Position numbers and translations under genes: made by a program. DNA of 64,000 nt from NCBI GenBank assembly GCA_916610825.1, contig OU744446.1:38788261-38852260 (forward strand), given 5' to 3'. The stretch comes from Haliclystus octoradiatus. Its lineage: Eukaryota; Cnidaria; Staurozoa; Stauromedusae; Haliclystidae. Below the pieces are notes generated by a model. It saw only the letters and a program-made list of their open reading frames with translations, ran no database searches and was not told the DNA's origin. Position 1 is the first letter of the stretch; every line of letters begins with the position of its first letter. Below, one piece after another: positions 1 to 28,203 of this stretch.

Positions 1-412
1 CACTGCAGATCCATTCCAACAGATTCCATGGCAGATCCGCCTTGATTGTCAATGCGCAGTGGTATGTCAAAGCTCTTTATACTTCATATCCTGCTGGGAG
101 CTTCTATCCGCCGTCACTGAGATGGTTCTCATTTGAAGTTCAATTAAAGCAGCAAATACTGACCGATGGGCACAATGCACATAGAATATTGTGCATGTTT
201 ACATTGCGGTTGTCGTTTGTCTTATTTCTGTGCCTGATGCTTCAGCTTTAACCCATCATTTTGAAAACTGCTAAGCATGTTTCAACTTAAACACATAGAC
301 ATAGCGGTTGCTGGTAAAATTTCCCCTTTAAAATCCAGACTGAGTTGACTTTCAGGGATTCAAGACAAATGGCATCAGATGTAAAGTCTGGATTCTCTGC
401 CATCTGAGGTAA
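1..412 (-). repeat. Degenerate tRNA-derived SINE, interrupted
   Basis: Reverse complement of the SINE family defined by the copies at 38361 and 55584. The left part (1-150) matches the SINE body (CACTGCAGATC, GATTGTCAATGCGCA). The right part (about 327-412) matches the tRNA-like head (CTCTGCCATCTGAG at 398-411). Roughly 175 bp of non-matching sequence separates them, so the copy is old or interrupted. Confidence 0.7.
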
Positions 413-967
413 TAGTCTCAGTTGCGTATACTAAACAAAATCCGATCACTGGCTGATAATCTGGTTTAATACATAATTCTGTTTATTTTATAAAATAATA
501 CCACAAACATTATGCTGAGCCTCTTTTGGTGGAAATGAAAATCATCAACGCGTCCAAATTGAATTGTAAGTTGTAATTGCGTTTTCAAATATAAACTTAG
601 CTTTGATTATATTTGCAGAAGCCATTCCAACAATAAAGCAAATTAATTAAGCTTTATAAAGTAAATATTGCGAATAAGCATCTTTTAAGGCCTTTAAACT
701 TCTGTCCATTTTGTCCTTTAAACCATCTCCAAGGATCAAACCTTTCCACTATTTCAAATTTGCAATTTGCAACTCTGAAACATCATGAATTTTAATGGAA
801 ACAGCAAAAGAAATATGTTGTCACGGCAACGAACGGAGCTCACTGATTGGCTCAAGTTTTATTTTCACTGTGAAAATAGCAACTTTTTAGAATACGACTT
901 TTCTCAGTGGGAAAAAACCTATATACCAATGATAATCATATAATAAATAGCAATATTAATATTCTAC
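413..967. other. Non-coding stretch left of the last seen CNOT4 exon
   Basis: AT-rich sequence in which I see no convincing exon. It may be the last intron of CNOT4 or contain a short terminal exon. A possible acceptor near 930 would give only about ten codons before a stop and lacks a pyrimidine tract, so I did not call it. Confidence 0.4.
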
Positions 968-16444
<15,477 letters not shown>

Positions 16445-17960
16445 AATTCCTTGTCAAATTAAATTGATCAGATCTTTAACATACTAAAATACATAAAATA
16501 TTCAATTCAACATTATATAGGAGATACCAAACTATACATTATTTTATTAATTGCCATTTACCAGGTTTATGGGTTGGTTGCACAATCTATCGTAATACAA
16601 CCAGGAATAAAACAAAAAGAACAGCCGTAAATAACATCATTTCTGCCTTAATACAAGTAAAATACAACATGAACAATTAGAATTACTTACGAAATTTATA
16701 AATCAAGATGATATTGACGTAACAGTGATAAACGATTGCAAATAATCAACTTTGAAATGATAAATACAAATTTAATTTCTGATTTACGGTCGATCTCTTT
16801 GACATTCGAAAATATTCCCTTCCATGACGTGCTGTGACCGCGTATTTTATCATGGGAACTGGGTAAAAGCTATCAATCCCAGACCTCTTGATCGAATTTT
16901 CCCGCAATTTTTTCTTACTAGTACAGTTCTTTTTTCACTTTCACTTTCCTTATCCTTGCCTCCCCATGGAGCTATATGTTCCTTCTGTTCCTTGCTGGCT
17001 CCAAATGGTTCGTCGTCCATATTCTAAAATATAAGCTCAATCTCTATTGTCTCCTTCCAACCTATCTAAACCAATAAACACGAAAGTATGTCTATCTGCA
17101 TCGTGTCTACAGACATGGTCCTGCAGTCAATTGTTTAGCAGTGTTCATAGACTTGATTCATGATCATTTGAAAGGAATTGTTGTCTTTGCTTTGATTTTG
17201 TAAAGCAAAGCAGATTATACTTTTAAAATAAATTAATTGTTACTGGATGTCAAAGATTGGAGCATAATATTTAGTCCGTTACTCTAAGTTTTTCGGGTAG
17301 GTTACACACCCCCATCCAAACAATATCAAACATTAGTCTCCCAACATAGAATGTCTCGATCGTTGTCAACATAGAACGATTTATTTTTACAGATTTCTCA
17401 CCTATTTTTCTTTTTGTATATCGTATATAATCTTAATTGCTTTAAATATTTCACCAAACATTATTTATCTTGACAATCTCAATTTCTCATCGATCATATA
17501 GTCCAATCATTAGCACGTTGCAAAAGTGGAAAGGCATTATTGTAGCCACTTTATTTCACTGACACAAAAAACCGGCGCATACGAGTTTAAAATCGTGTGT
17601 ACAATTGTTATGCATATGGCATCCTTAGGCATTTAGTATGTCGACGGTTTTCGAGAATATATTTTGCACTGTATGGTATTGACGTGTAGGGTACTCTGCC
17701 TCCGACGTCGAATTTGCATAGCACGTTATTGTTGGAGGGATTATAGACGCAAGCAATTGGACAGAACATATAAACTTTAGAAAGCTTGTATGTGCTTAAA
17801 TTTAGTACAATTTCAGCAGCCATTTATAATGCGAATATTTCTAAAGTTATAATTTAAACGGATTCACTACTGACAATAGTGGACTAGTCACCCTTTCAAT
17901 TTCTTCAGGATTGGTTGTTTTCACTAAAGCATGATGACTGTAAAATAATGGCTGGTCTCC
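16445..17960. promoter_or_regulatory. CNOT4 upstream region, no other gene seen
   Basis: Contains the CNOT4 5' UTR and promoter by position. No TATA box or conserved site can be assigned from sequence alone. The reading frames at 16824-17027 and 17608-17823 look like chance. Confidence 0.4.
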
Positions 17961-18205
17961 GCCGCGGCACTGCAGATCCATTCCAATAGATTTCATGGAA
18001 GATATGCCTTGATTGTCAATGATCATCGATACGCCGCAGCTACTCGTAGCTACAAGTAATTCCCTCTATGTTAATCCATCTGCCATCAGAATATCATTTT
18101 CTGCTCTGATGATGAAGCCAAGGCTAAGTTGACACAAGGATAAAGGATATTTGAAAAAACAATCCATCAGATCTCAATCCAGTTGCTTTGCCATCGGAGA
18201 AAATT
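17961..18205 (-). repeat. Degenerate SINE copy
   Basis: Reverse-complement SINE: GGCACTGCAGATCCATTCC, then AATTCCCTCT, CCATCTGCCATCAG, and GTTGCTTTGCCATCGGAG (tRNA-like head). Confidence 0.7.
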
Positions 18206-19910
18206 CCTTAATCCTAATTTGTGTACGTAATTTAGGCCTTGTGCGATCATAGTATGTATAATTTTGTATTTGTATTGGTCAATGAAAAAATTGGCAGGCA
18301 AATCACATGAAGGTTCGGCAATGCTCCCGCTTGCGTGTAATACTGCATTGTTTTTTTACCACTTCTAACCTTGGGATTGTTAGTTGGGAAATTACCACAC
18401 GCACATTATATTGATATTTTAATCAAAATTAGCAGCAAATTTATGTGGTTTCTATATATTAAAAATTGTTCGTTATTTTGAACTTAATTATCAAATCCTT
18501 TTCCACCTCACGTGTTTCTAATGATTCTAAATTGAATGATAAAGAGTGTATGATAAATGGGTTTATAAGTCTCCTTGCAGTAGTATGATCTTGGAGAGAA
18601 CAGAACAATCATCTAGCAAAATACCTAGTTTTTCTAAATGTTTATGAAAACTTGGATTCCGGGCTGGTGAAACATTCTCAAGAATTTGTCTTGCATAAAC
18701 TTTCAGCGCCTTGATCAGTAACTCAAGTCATGTCAGATGGGAACATTGGAAATCTGTCTACTTTCCAACTTAATCTATATAGTATTTAAATACGGAAAAG
18801 GCCTATATTTGTCTCTTATTATAGTATGAAAATATAATAGAAAGTGTAATAAAACATAAGTCAAATGGTGATCAAATTTGATTATACTATAATTCAAACA
18901 TTCTCTATTTCAATTTAGCAAAAACTTTCCAAGAAACCCTTCTTACAATAATTTATAAGTAATCGAAAAACTTTTTATTAGCGATATATTATTAATCTTA
19001 AAAACGATTACCATTACAGAATACACTTTCATATATTTATATATGTATATATTTAAATGGTAACCTTATTGCGAAAATCAGTGTTTTTTTTTAATAATAT
19101 CTAATTATTTATACTGGAAATGATAATTATACAAAATTACAATAATTTATACTTGGTGATAATTATGACATGCTCTAATTATGTGATAATCGTAAATATA
19201 GAATAAATTAATAACAAATAAAGGACATCTTATATTATACACTAAGTGCTTAATTTATGCATATACTTTTAAGTAATACATAGAAAAAATCTTGATTGTT
19301 CTAAATGATATTTACATTACAATCTTGAAGAGTATATAGTTTATATATGTCGAAGAAAGGAAATAGAGAATATATACAAACGTTTTTAAAAGTTTTCTGT
19401 GCTTTAGAAATCTCCCTCTCGAAATTAATAATATATTTCTAATAATATATATATATCTATATATTTTTCTGACTCTGTGAAAAACTTACATAATTACAAA
19501 TCTACAAATTGTAAGGACTACAGTAAACGTTTCTGGAATTAAATGCGTATATGCCGCATGTTTGGTTTGAATATTCGAAACTCTTGTGAAACGTTTACGA
19601 AACAGGGTTTACAGTTTACTTGTATGGCTGGCAAAGGCTTCCTTACGACAAATTCTTATTTGGAACACACTTCGATGTATGCAAATTTCAAGTTAGGAAT
19701 ATTGATGTATCAATGAGTTGGTGTGCGCTAGGAAGCTGCCTGCAGATGAGATTTGATACAGACGGATGGATGGACAGATCAATATATCTAACGTTTCAAC
19801 TGCAGCCATTGCCAGGAAGTTTGACGTACCTCAATAGACGTTGGAGGATAAATATTGGAGAAACATATACCTTGTAAATAAATTAATTTTCTAAAAAACC
19901 CAGTTCAAGT
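18206..19910. other. Intergenic, 3' side of the forkhead gene
   Basis: Very AT-rich with TATA-rich simple stretches near 19020-19470. It probably includes the forkhead gene's 3' UTR next to 19910. No exon is supported; the 85-codon frame at 19620-19877 shows no family features. Confidence 0.4.
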
Positions 19911-22900
19911 CTAAAATCCTGCTAGACTTTGAGTAGCCGCTTGATTCTGTGGCATATACACGAAAGTCTGTTGCTGCAACTGATTATTATCAGTTGGTAA
20001 TTTTTCAGGATCATTCATTTCAATATAATTCACATTTGGTTCACTAGTATTGGCTTGTAAAATTTCATTCCAGAACTCTTCTGTATCTGGAAATAAATCG
20101 TTGCCAAATAATTCTTTCGCTGCATCAGCTGCCGCCGCTTCGTCATGAGCTTGAGAAACCAAATGATTTGTCGCCATTTTGATTTGCATATCTGGTACAA
20201 TATGTTCGATGACACTGCTACTTTGATCTTCTAATGAATCGTCCATTGAGTCTGAAGAGACATTTAATTCTTCTGAAAATAATTAAAAATTTAAAATGTA
20301 AAATTTCACATACATTGACGAGGGAGGATGTAAGGCAAATATCACGGTGAAATATAGAAACTTCCACGAATCCTGATAGGAACATCTGCAAAATCACGGA
20401 AATGTAAAGGCAAAAAACTCTAATGGAATCTATACACGTAAATTTCTAATGATTCGAAGTGCAAATACGATATCTATATAGCCAAAATGACTGAACAAGT
20501 ATGATCATTTTGAATTTTGCGATGATCTTTGATTGATCGCAGCTGCTTCTGATGTAGACTATGTAATATGTTCACCTTGAAAAATGATTACTGCTGTGAA
20601 TGAGGCAATGTATGCAGAAAGTTTCGCGACAGGGACGTTCTAGGTCATTTAAAAGTCGAATCGGTTCGAGAACAAATTTCGGTTTTCATTCCCAACTTAC
20701 TAGCTAAATTGACCACTATACACAGGGAGGATCATAGAAAATACTACATTACAAATTGCAAGATTGACCACTATATACAGGTGGCCGTTGTAAAAGGTTT
20801 GATTGTAATTGATTGTGATGAGACAAGGCTTATCATACGGAAGATCTGGGTAGTGTCATTACATATAAAATTATATATTAAATTCTTATTGAAATTAAAT
20901 TCTGTTTTAAGTGCTAAATCCGAACTACAAATTCATTCAAAATCGACAAGAATGCTATTAACAATTAAGATTTTCTCTGCAAAGAAATGATAAAAATCTT
21001 AAAATCAAAGATAAACCTAATCAAAGATAGATTTAAATGTACCGGCAGTAGAACAGACAGTTATGTTGTAGACATTTGATACTGGATATACACAGACAAA
21101 CACAAATGCATCCACTATCAGTTAAAATAAAATATTAAAATTTTGTCTAGACCTTCAAATAACTATTTAACTTCAATTCAGTCCTTGGTTCAACTTTGTC
21201 CTCCGCAACTGTTAGAAATCATTAGCAATCAATATAATCAAGGCATCCTTTCTTGAAAAAGGACAAAAGGAAACATCGAATAATTATTACTGTATGTTGA
21301 GAAAGTCAGCGAAAGTCCATGACTTGCATGCATTTCTTCAAGTGACGAATTTTTAAAACACAGAGCAAAGTTAACAAAAGCTGATTTACTATGGATTTAC
21401 AGTCAAACCACATCACCGCAATATTAAATATTTAATCATCATGATTTCAAATATAGTATTTTAAATTTAGAGTTACTGTATCTATTTTGTTCATTAAATA
21501 TTTGTTTAATATCAATTATTTAAGTTTAAAGCCGTGACAATGATTATATATAAAATATATCACAGTAATTGTATATTTTTGTTTCTTTTTCAAATCTGTT
21601 TTCTTTTCATATCATATATAGATACATCAATGTTTTTATCACTTTCAGATCTGATGGTAAATCTCACTGAACGAAAACATTTTTATTTATCATAATTATT
21701 TACGCGTATCTGTACACTTAGTAGAATAACTTCATTAACTTGTAGTAAACATTCCATTACCTTCAAATATGTTTGCGATTGAGAAATGTGTTGTGTCTTT
21801 TCTCTTTGTGAATTGAAATACGCTTGTTTAGCAGTTTAACATTTTCCGTTTGCCGAATAAGGATATAAATTTCATGATGAAAATATAATACGGTGATCTT
21901 TTACCTTAAATTACTCATTTAACTCACGCATATACCAGGTATTATATACCAGGTATACACCAATGATACCTGCACAGACGTCGGCACATATACAGAAAAA
22001 TGGAAATGACTGAATCATGCCTCATGGATTGAAAGTTGTGCAGAGAATAACTAGGATTATTGTTAAATGATGAGTTTAATATTGAAGTTTATATATTTTT
22101 TTGCTAAACATTTTCAGTCATGGACTGATCTATATAGCTTTAAATTGTTTTCTAATTCCTTATAGCACATTTATACATTTTCGTAATGTTTTGAAGACAT
22201 TAATTTAGGAATACAATCCCAAATTTCTGAAGATGAATCGTTTTTCGTAACCTGATTTAGAAAAACTTGAAAATCAGGTTTTCTCTATAAACATGACCTC
22301 AGTTTCGTGCAGCGTGAGAGGCTTCTCTAGTAGACAATGATAATTCTATCGTATTATTTATTACCGGTATTAAGAGTAACAGGGTAGGTCCTGTATAGAT
22401 AAATGCTACAGTCAGACGACGTTAGTCATGATGAGATCACATCCCAGCTGCGCTGATTAGTCGGCACCATGAATCAGTTTGTGTTAACAATCCAACCTGT
22501 TGACAGTCAGCATTTTTAACAGGTTTCATTTGTTTTTGTAGCCCAATATTAAAAAAAAATTTATTAACCAACACGTAATTATAGATTAATTAATACTCAT
22601 GATCAGTACTAAAAATATTAATTAATTCATTATAAACGAGTAAATAAATTAATAGGGAAGTCAATATAATCTATTCTATACGTTATATATGATAATTGTA
22701 CCACCTATAAATATAGGGAGGCCCATTTTATCTGCTGTCAAGGGGCAGATCTAGAGACCATCCTATAAATATTAAAACTGTTGCTATTTTACATATAAAT
22801 AATCATGGTTGCAATCTATGATTAAGAGTCTACTGTTTATTGTTTAGTTGCTTGAAAATCAGGAAGGTATTTTCTTATCTATGTTTATAAATCTAATTAC

Positions 22901-25900
22901 ATGTTTATACTGCAATGCCTTTACAGAACATTAATCTCGTCCTATTTGGGACATCGTTTGGGACATCTATCGTTTCGTCATGTTAACATGCGTGCAAATT
23001 AGAACGTTCGGTAAATTAATCAAGCACTACGTCCATTTTTAGGTATGCTTTAGTATGAACGTCAGATTATATACTAACGCTATACTTATTGAAAATTATA
23101 AAAAAAATATTTTCTATATTACAAAAATGAGAAAATTGAAATAATTTTTTTACTATAGGTCTGTTTCCTATGGTTTTCCCCCTTTCCAGCTAGAAATTCT
23201 TATTATGTCCCAAACTTCCTTTAATTGCAAATTCTTCTCGTCCAAAAAACTCAGGACCAGCTTGGGATTAATGGACAAATTACAAATAGTTTAACAATAA
23301 ACATTTATCTCAAAACTAGTAGACCTAGATTCAAAGTGAAATTATATTTGCAAGAATCTAAAAATCTACTTTCAATTATATCGCAATGAAGGACAATAAA
23401 AAATGTCAAAATGGAAAATGGCACATAGTATCGTTGTGTGTGTTTTGTATTCAATTTACCTGGATTAGCCATGCTTGCTTTAATAGCCTCGGGATGTTTT
23501 TTCTTCCATTTACGAATTTCTCGGCCTAATGCTTCTTGTTTTTCAGGTTTAAGAGACCATAGGCAACCTTTCCTTTGAGATGTTCCGTCAGGTCGTTCTA
23601 ATTTGCAAAATGCTTTATTTAAAGATAAATTGTGACGAACAGAATTCTATCAGAGAGAAAAAGAATAATTTAATGGCAATAAAATACTGATCTTTACTAT
23701 CATCATGCTATCATATATATGCATGTTGTTACGAAAAATAAAAGTTAGTAGCCTACATTTTTTAGATTGCTGATTTGTCCAAACTATTATAAAACAACTG
23801 TAGCAAGAAATATCTGTACAGTTTTAAAGCCGTTATCCAGTCTTTTAGATTTGTACTATACCGTCCTATTTATAACAAAGAACTTAAACTATACAATACC
23901 AAACTTAAATGGATACAGATAAAGCATCTATAAATGTATTTTAAAAATCTATTGAAGATATTAAAATGGTTAAATGACCCTTTTAGTCTGTAAAAAATCT
24001 AATAGTGTCGGAATTTAAAAGACAATTGCCACGTGTTTCAAAAATGATCTCAATAAGATCATCGAAGATTATTAAATTAAATCACTTTTTTTGTCGATAT
24101 AATAAGTTCTATTGAATTATGTTAGTTATGATTGCAGACAAAAAACGTACAACACTTTTGTTCTCAGTCAACACGAAATTTAACTTATTGATCATGTTTT
24201 AAATATTTTATCAATGTGATTAATTATTTACATCTCAGCCATGTGACTTATTACTCATGTTCAGCTGTGGTCTTTAGTGATTCCGAAGAATAAAGCTAAT
24301 ATTACGTCTTATATATTGCAAATCATTTCTGTTTATAAGAGAATGTAACATGTTTAGAACGATTGCTAGACACTCAAGGTTTGAAAGATAAAGTTCATAA
24401 GAAGAGACGGGGGCTTCTATGAACAGATTTTGCAATAGAAATCTAAAAGTAATACGGAAAAAGCCTTCGAAGTCTTTCAATAATCGACAAGACCCTTTTG
24501 AAATAATCAGATGAAATAATAAAGTTATTAGAGTATTTTATGAAAGTTCAAAACCATGACGAAAAATTGTAAAGGATATTTATCACAATACGAACTATTA
24601 ATTAGCATATACTGTAAGTGTGCCTATTGTAAGTCAACTAATCACCTTCTAGCCTATATAAGGGCATAACAATCTGGAAGCCTTTAAGATTGAGAAATAT
24701 CCGAAATAGTGCCTTCTTGACGCTATTTAACGTAACTTGAAGGATCAAGGGTCAAAATACGATAGATAGTAATACAAAGTGGGGGAATTAATAACATATC
24801 TACAGGTCCTATCTAGGAAGGTATTAAATCACTATAGCTATAGGGATATGACTATGATATTTATCTGCAGATATATAAGAATATTACTAAGTAGATTTTA
24901 GTATAATACAGAACATATTAATATGATGTTATTGATGGCGTATTAAAGCAAATCGAATTGTAAAAATGATTGAGTTTAATTCTGTCTCTTCTGTGAAGAT
25001 TATGAAATCACACAAAACATTTTTTTTGAAGTATCGTAAATAAATTTTGATAACACACACGTCAAATATTTAACTTCATGGCCTGATAAAAATTATATAA
25101 ACATTTGTAAGATTAACAGGAAATTGTGTAGGCTATGATATAGATAGTGACATTTTTTCAGGTTTATTGTGGCTATTATTCGAAACATTCGGTTTTGCTG
25201 AAATCGAAACCATTGCAAAACGGGAAGTAGATCTGAGGAAAACATTGCATGTCACAAAAACATTTATGTTATGGTCTCACCTTCCAGCCATCAGGAGCAG
25301 TTTTAAAATAAGGAAACTTCGATCTAAAAAATAGCAAATTTATAAATCATAAAAATATAGATAAATAATAAGGTTGAAAATGTCTATATGTCACTTACTT
25401 AGATACAGTATAGGCATTCCTATTTCTCTATTTTGACTCATTTTTTATTTAATATAAACAAAGATATTTAAACATACAAATATATTATAGGTGTTGAAAA
25501 CAAATAAACTTACTGCATGAATTTATAAATTTCACTAACTGGTAAACTTCCAGCATCACTATTATTCAAAGCCATAGCAATGAGACAAGAATAAGAAAAT
25601 ACTGGTTTAGGGAAGGCTTTACTGTCTGGGTTGCCATTTTCTTTACCAGATAATTGATCTAATGTTTTAACGCTACCATTCACTAAGGATTGCAGATTTC
25701 GTAATTCTGTTGCGCTACGAGGATATAATACTTGTTGTGCTTGTTGTTGTTGTTGTTGTTGTTGATTTGCATGTTGTTGTTGCTGTTGCATATGTATTGC
25801 TCCTAAATGATTTTGTCGTGCAATTTGAATAGGTAAATTGGTGTTAGGATCAACAACTACTTGTACAGAACGATTACGTCCTTGTTCCATAGGTATAGAA

Positions 25901-26127
25901 ACTGTTTGTAGCCATTGCAAACTTGTTAAATCTCTTGGGTTAGGTAAATCTGATTTTCCTTGGCCGGTATCAACTTTTTGTTGTGTTAATGGCTGCTCCA
26001 TTGATAAATCTTGTAAATAATCTCCATAATTAAAGTTTGTCGAGTAGTTATAACTCAAATCAAAGTCCATTTCAGTTACAGAAATTGTATCCAGATCATA
26101 TAAATTATTTTGATAAGAGTTAAACAT
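19911..26127 (-). CDS. FOXN4: FOXN1/4-family forkhead transcription factor
   Basis: Nuclear winged-helix transcription factor. Exons in coding order: 25514-26127, 25281-25323, 23460-23646, 19911-20272. They join in frame to 401 residues. An in-frame TAA sits four codons before the ATG, fixing the start. Near residues 60-80 is [14 protein letters not shown], resembling the N-terminal conserved block of FOXN1/FOXN4. A glutamine-rich stretch follows. The forkhead domain starts [13 protein letters not shown], spans three exons, and includes [27 protein letters not shown] and RKGCLW. It is followed by KWKKK and SMANPEE, which also match FOXN4. The C-terminal part is acidic ([20 protein letters not shown]), a plausible activation domain. 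At 401 residues it is shorter than vertebrate FOXN4 (about 500). Domain class is certain; FOXN4 versus FOXN1 is not decidable, since many invertebrates have one FOXN1/4 gene. Confidence 0.93.
20700..20812. repeat. 177-bp MITE remnant
   Basis: Contains ATTGACCACTATACACAGG and ATTGACCACTATATACAGG followed by GGTTTGATTG, matching the MITE interior and one end. It is in the last intron of the forkhead gene. Confidence 0.65.
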
Positions 26128-28082
26128 CTTGATGTTTTACTGTATATAAAAATGCACCTAAATTATAAAAAAATGTTTAGCAATATAAACCCCTATGATG
26201 TATGTGTTAAGAAGTGATAATAATACATGGAATTGTTGTATTGATTTGAGTATTGAGTGAATCCTTCTTGGGTGCTGGCAGTAGTTGTTGTGTTACGATC
26301 TGATCAGCTGGGCTTCCTGCACGGTTGAGTAATCTCCCTCGGAAAATATAAATTGAACCGTTGAATAGGCGGCAGAATCTGATTGGTCTATCAAACAATG
26401 CCCAAACACCTGATTGGTTAGTTGAACAATATAATCATTTATGATTGGTTAACAGCTGGTGCATGTTGCCATGGTAATCTTTTATCAATGAACCAGCATG
26501 GCAAATAATGGAGAAAATATTGTAAATCTGAAACACGAAAAAACCATCTGAGAATAAAAAAATAGATTTTCAAAAATATAGAAGGAAATTCACTATCTTT
26601 TAATTACATTGATGTCAGCGTTAGTTTTGGTAGTCCATTTTCACGAGTTAGCTTCCTTTCTTCTCCTGTATCCGAGTACCGGTACGGCACCTGTAACTAA
26701 TAGTTACCCGTTATTTGCAATCTAACTTAATAGTAAAATAACACCGAACAATATTTCTGCATGATTTTTACATTTTAATTAAATTTCTTTAAATTTTCGA
26801 TCCGTTACAGAGACATGAAAAGCATGATCTATATTCTTTAACGTTTAATCTTGCTCGTTTATGGAGTTAATTTATTGGTTTTATCGTAAATATAATATTA
26901 TGTATAAATCTGAATAAATCCCGAAGGATGTCGATCTGAATCAGACAGGTGTGCCTCGTGTTCGGGGCAGGTGGGATCCTCCATAGGGTGCATGATATAT
27001 GTTCTAGATGAAACGGAATGAACTAGAAAACAATTTATCATGCTCAAAAGAAATATAACACGATTTGCTGCATGCTCTTATTCAGCCTTCTCTCACAATA
27101 ATTATTAACAACTTCATACATTCTGCATTCATGCAGTTGGGTATATCAAGTATAAAATTATTCCACAGTAAAATGTCTACTTTAATATTTTTAATCTCAA
27201 TATTCTCATCAATTTTCAACAAGATCATATTCCCACATCGCCAGAACTCTATATACTCTGAGCTTTGTAAACAATCAAAATATATAGTCGTGAGAATTAT
27301 GTGATTTTATGAATCCGGGACAGAAAAATCTCAATTATTTTCTTTCCCCTTTTATGCTACTTAGCCTCAGACATGAAACATGTGTGATCTGTCAGCTTTG
27401 AGTTCACACAGAAATACAGTACCCCCAGATGGTTTTCCCCATATTCTCATAGGGGCCATGACACCTGGTTAATCGCTATTGTTCTTTATATTGTTTGAAA
27501 CACATTTTCAGAACAAAAGGTCGTGCAAGTTAATGAGATGACCAAATGGACGAGGACAGTAGGAAGACATTGTAGTAGACAATAAAAGTTATATTGATAA
27601 GCATGGCGGCCTAATTATTTTTTGCAAAATTATATCTGTGGTTTGACGATTTCTCATTTTCGAAGGATAAGAGTATATCAGGTGTCACTTTTTGTATTGA
27701 GCTTCTGTCGTGAGATATGACTTTGATGAATAACCCGGATAGAACCACTAAGACCGTATGGGCCCATACGTCGTACATTGAAAATATTCTGTCATGTGTT
27801 CCAATGTAACAAAATGTTGGCTTTTAATTGAAATCTTTTCCGGGCATGGAGGATTAATTGCAGCCGTGCTGAAGAAAAGACACCCACCAGCTGTACTTTA
27901 TTGTTCAAAAACATTATATCAATACAAAAATGAGTTTATATAATTTTCTGTACAAAAACCAATGGAGCAATTCCGACAAACCCTCATGGCTGTATATTTA
28001 CATATGCCCTGGTCACATTAAGATAATTATTGTGTTACAGTATAGGGCCTGTCATACATGATAAATAGAATCGAAAATTTAC
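26128..28082. promoter_or_regulatory. Upstream region of the forkhead gene
   Basis: Intergenic. Three CCAAT-type ATTGGTT/ATTGGTC motifs occur at about 26371-26450 (ctgattggt repeated), about 250-320 bp upstream of the forkhead start codon, making this the likeliest proximal promoter. No coding exon is supported here. Confidence 0.4.
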
Positions 28083-28203
28083 TAAGAATTGGTCTGTAAC
28101 AATGATTGTTCCATTCCAAGTATATTTCATACCAGTTATTGTATAAGGATTAGCTCTCAAATCGCAACTTATAAAGCTATCATCATCCCCAGCTATGTCA
28201 GGA
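28083..28203 (-). CDS. Isolated exon-like stretch, possible immunoglobulin-domain exon
   Basis: Flanked by a TTTAAG acceptor and a GTAAAT donor on the minus strand; 1 nt plus 40 open codons. The translation has the Ig pattern of a cysteine followed after 15 residues by a tryptophan: SFISCDLRANPYTIT, then KYTWNG. That spacing resembles strands B-C of an Ig-like domain of an adhesion molecule. The second cysteine strand and other exons were not found nearby, so this may be one exon of a long-intron gene, a gene remnant, or chance. An open frame continues in 27963-28020 after a possible acceptor but lacks the expected Ig signature. Confidence 0.35.

Noticed and set aside
895-935. Terminal CNOT4 exon after 968-1076
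   Set aside because: A frame-compatible ten-codon end exists, but the acceptor has no pyrimidine tract and the peptide shows no resemblance to CNOT4.
27963-28020. Second candidate exon of the Ig-like gene
   Set aside because: Open after a possible acceptor, but the translation lacks the expected YxC strand-F pattern, so it was not joined.
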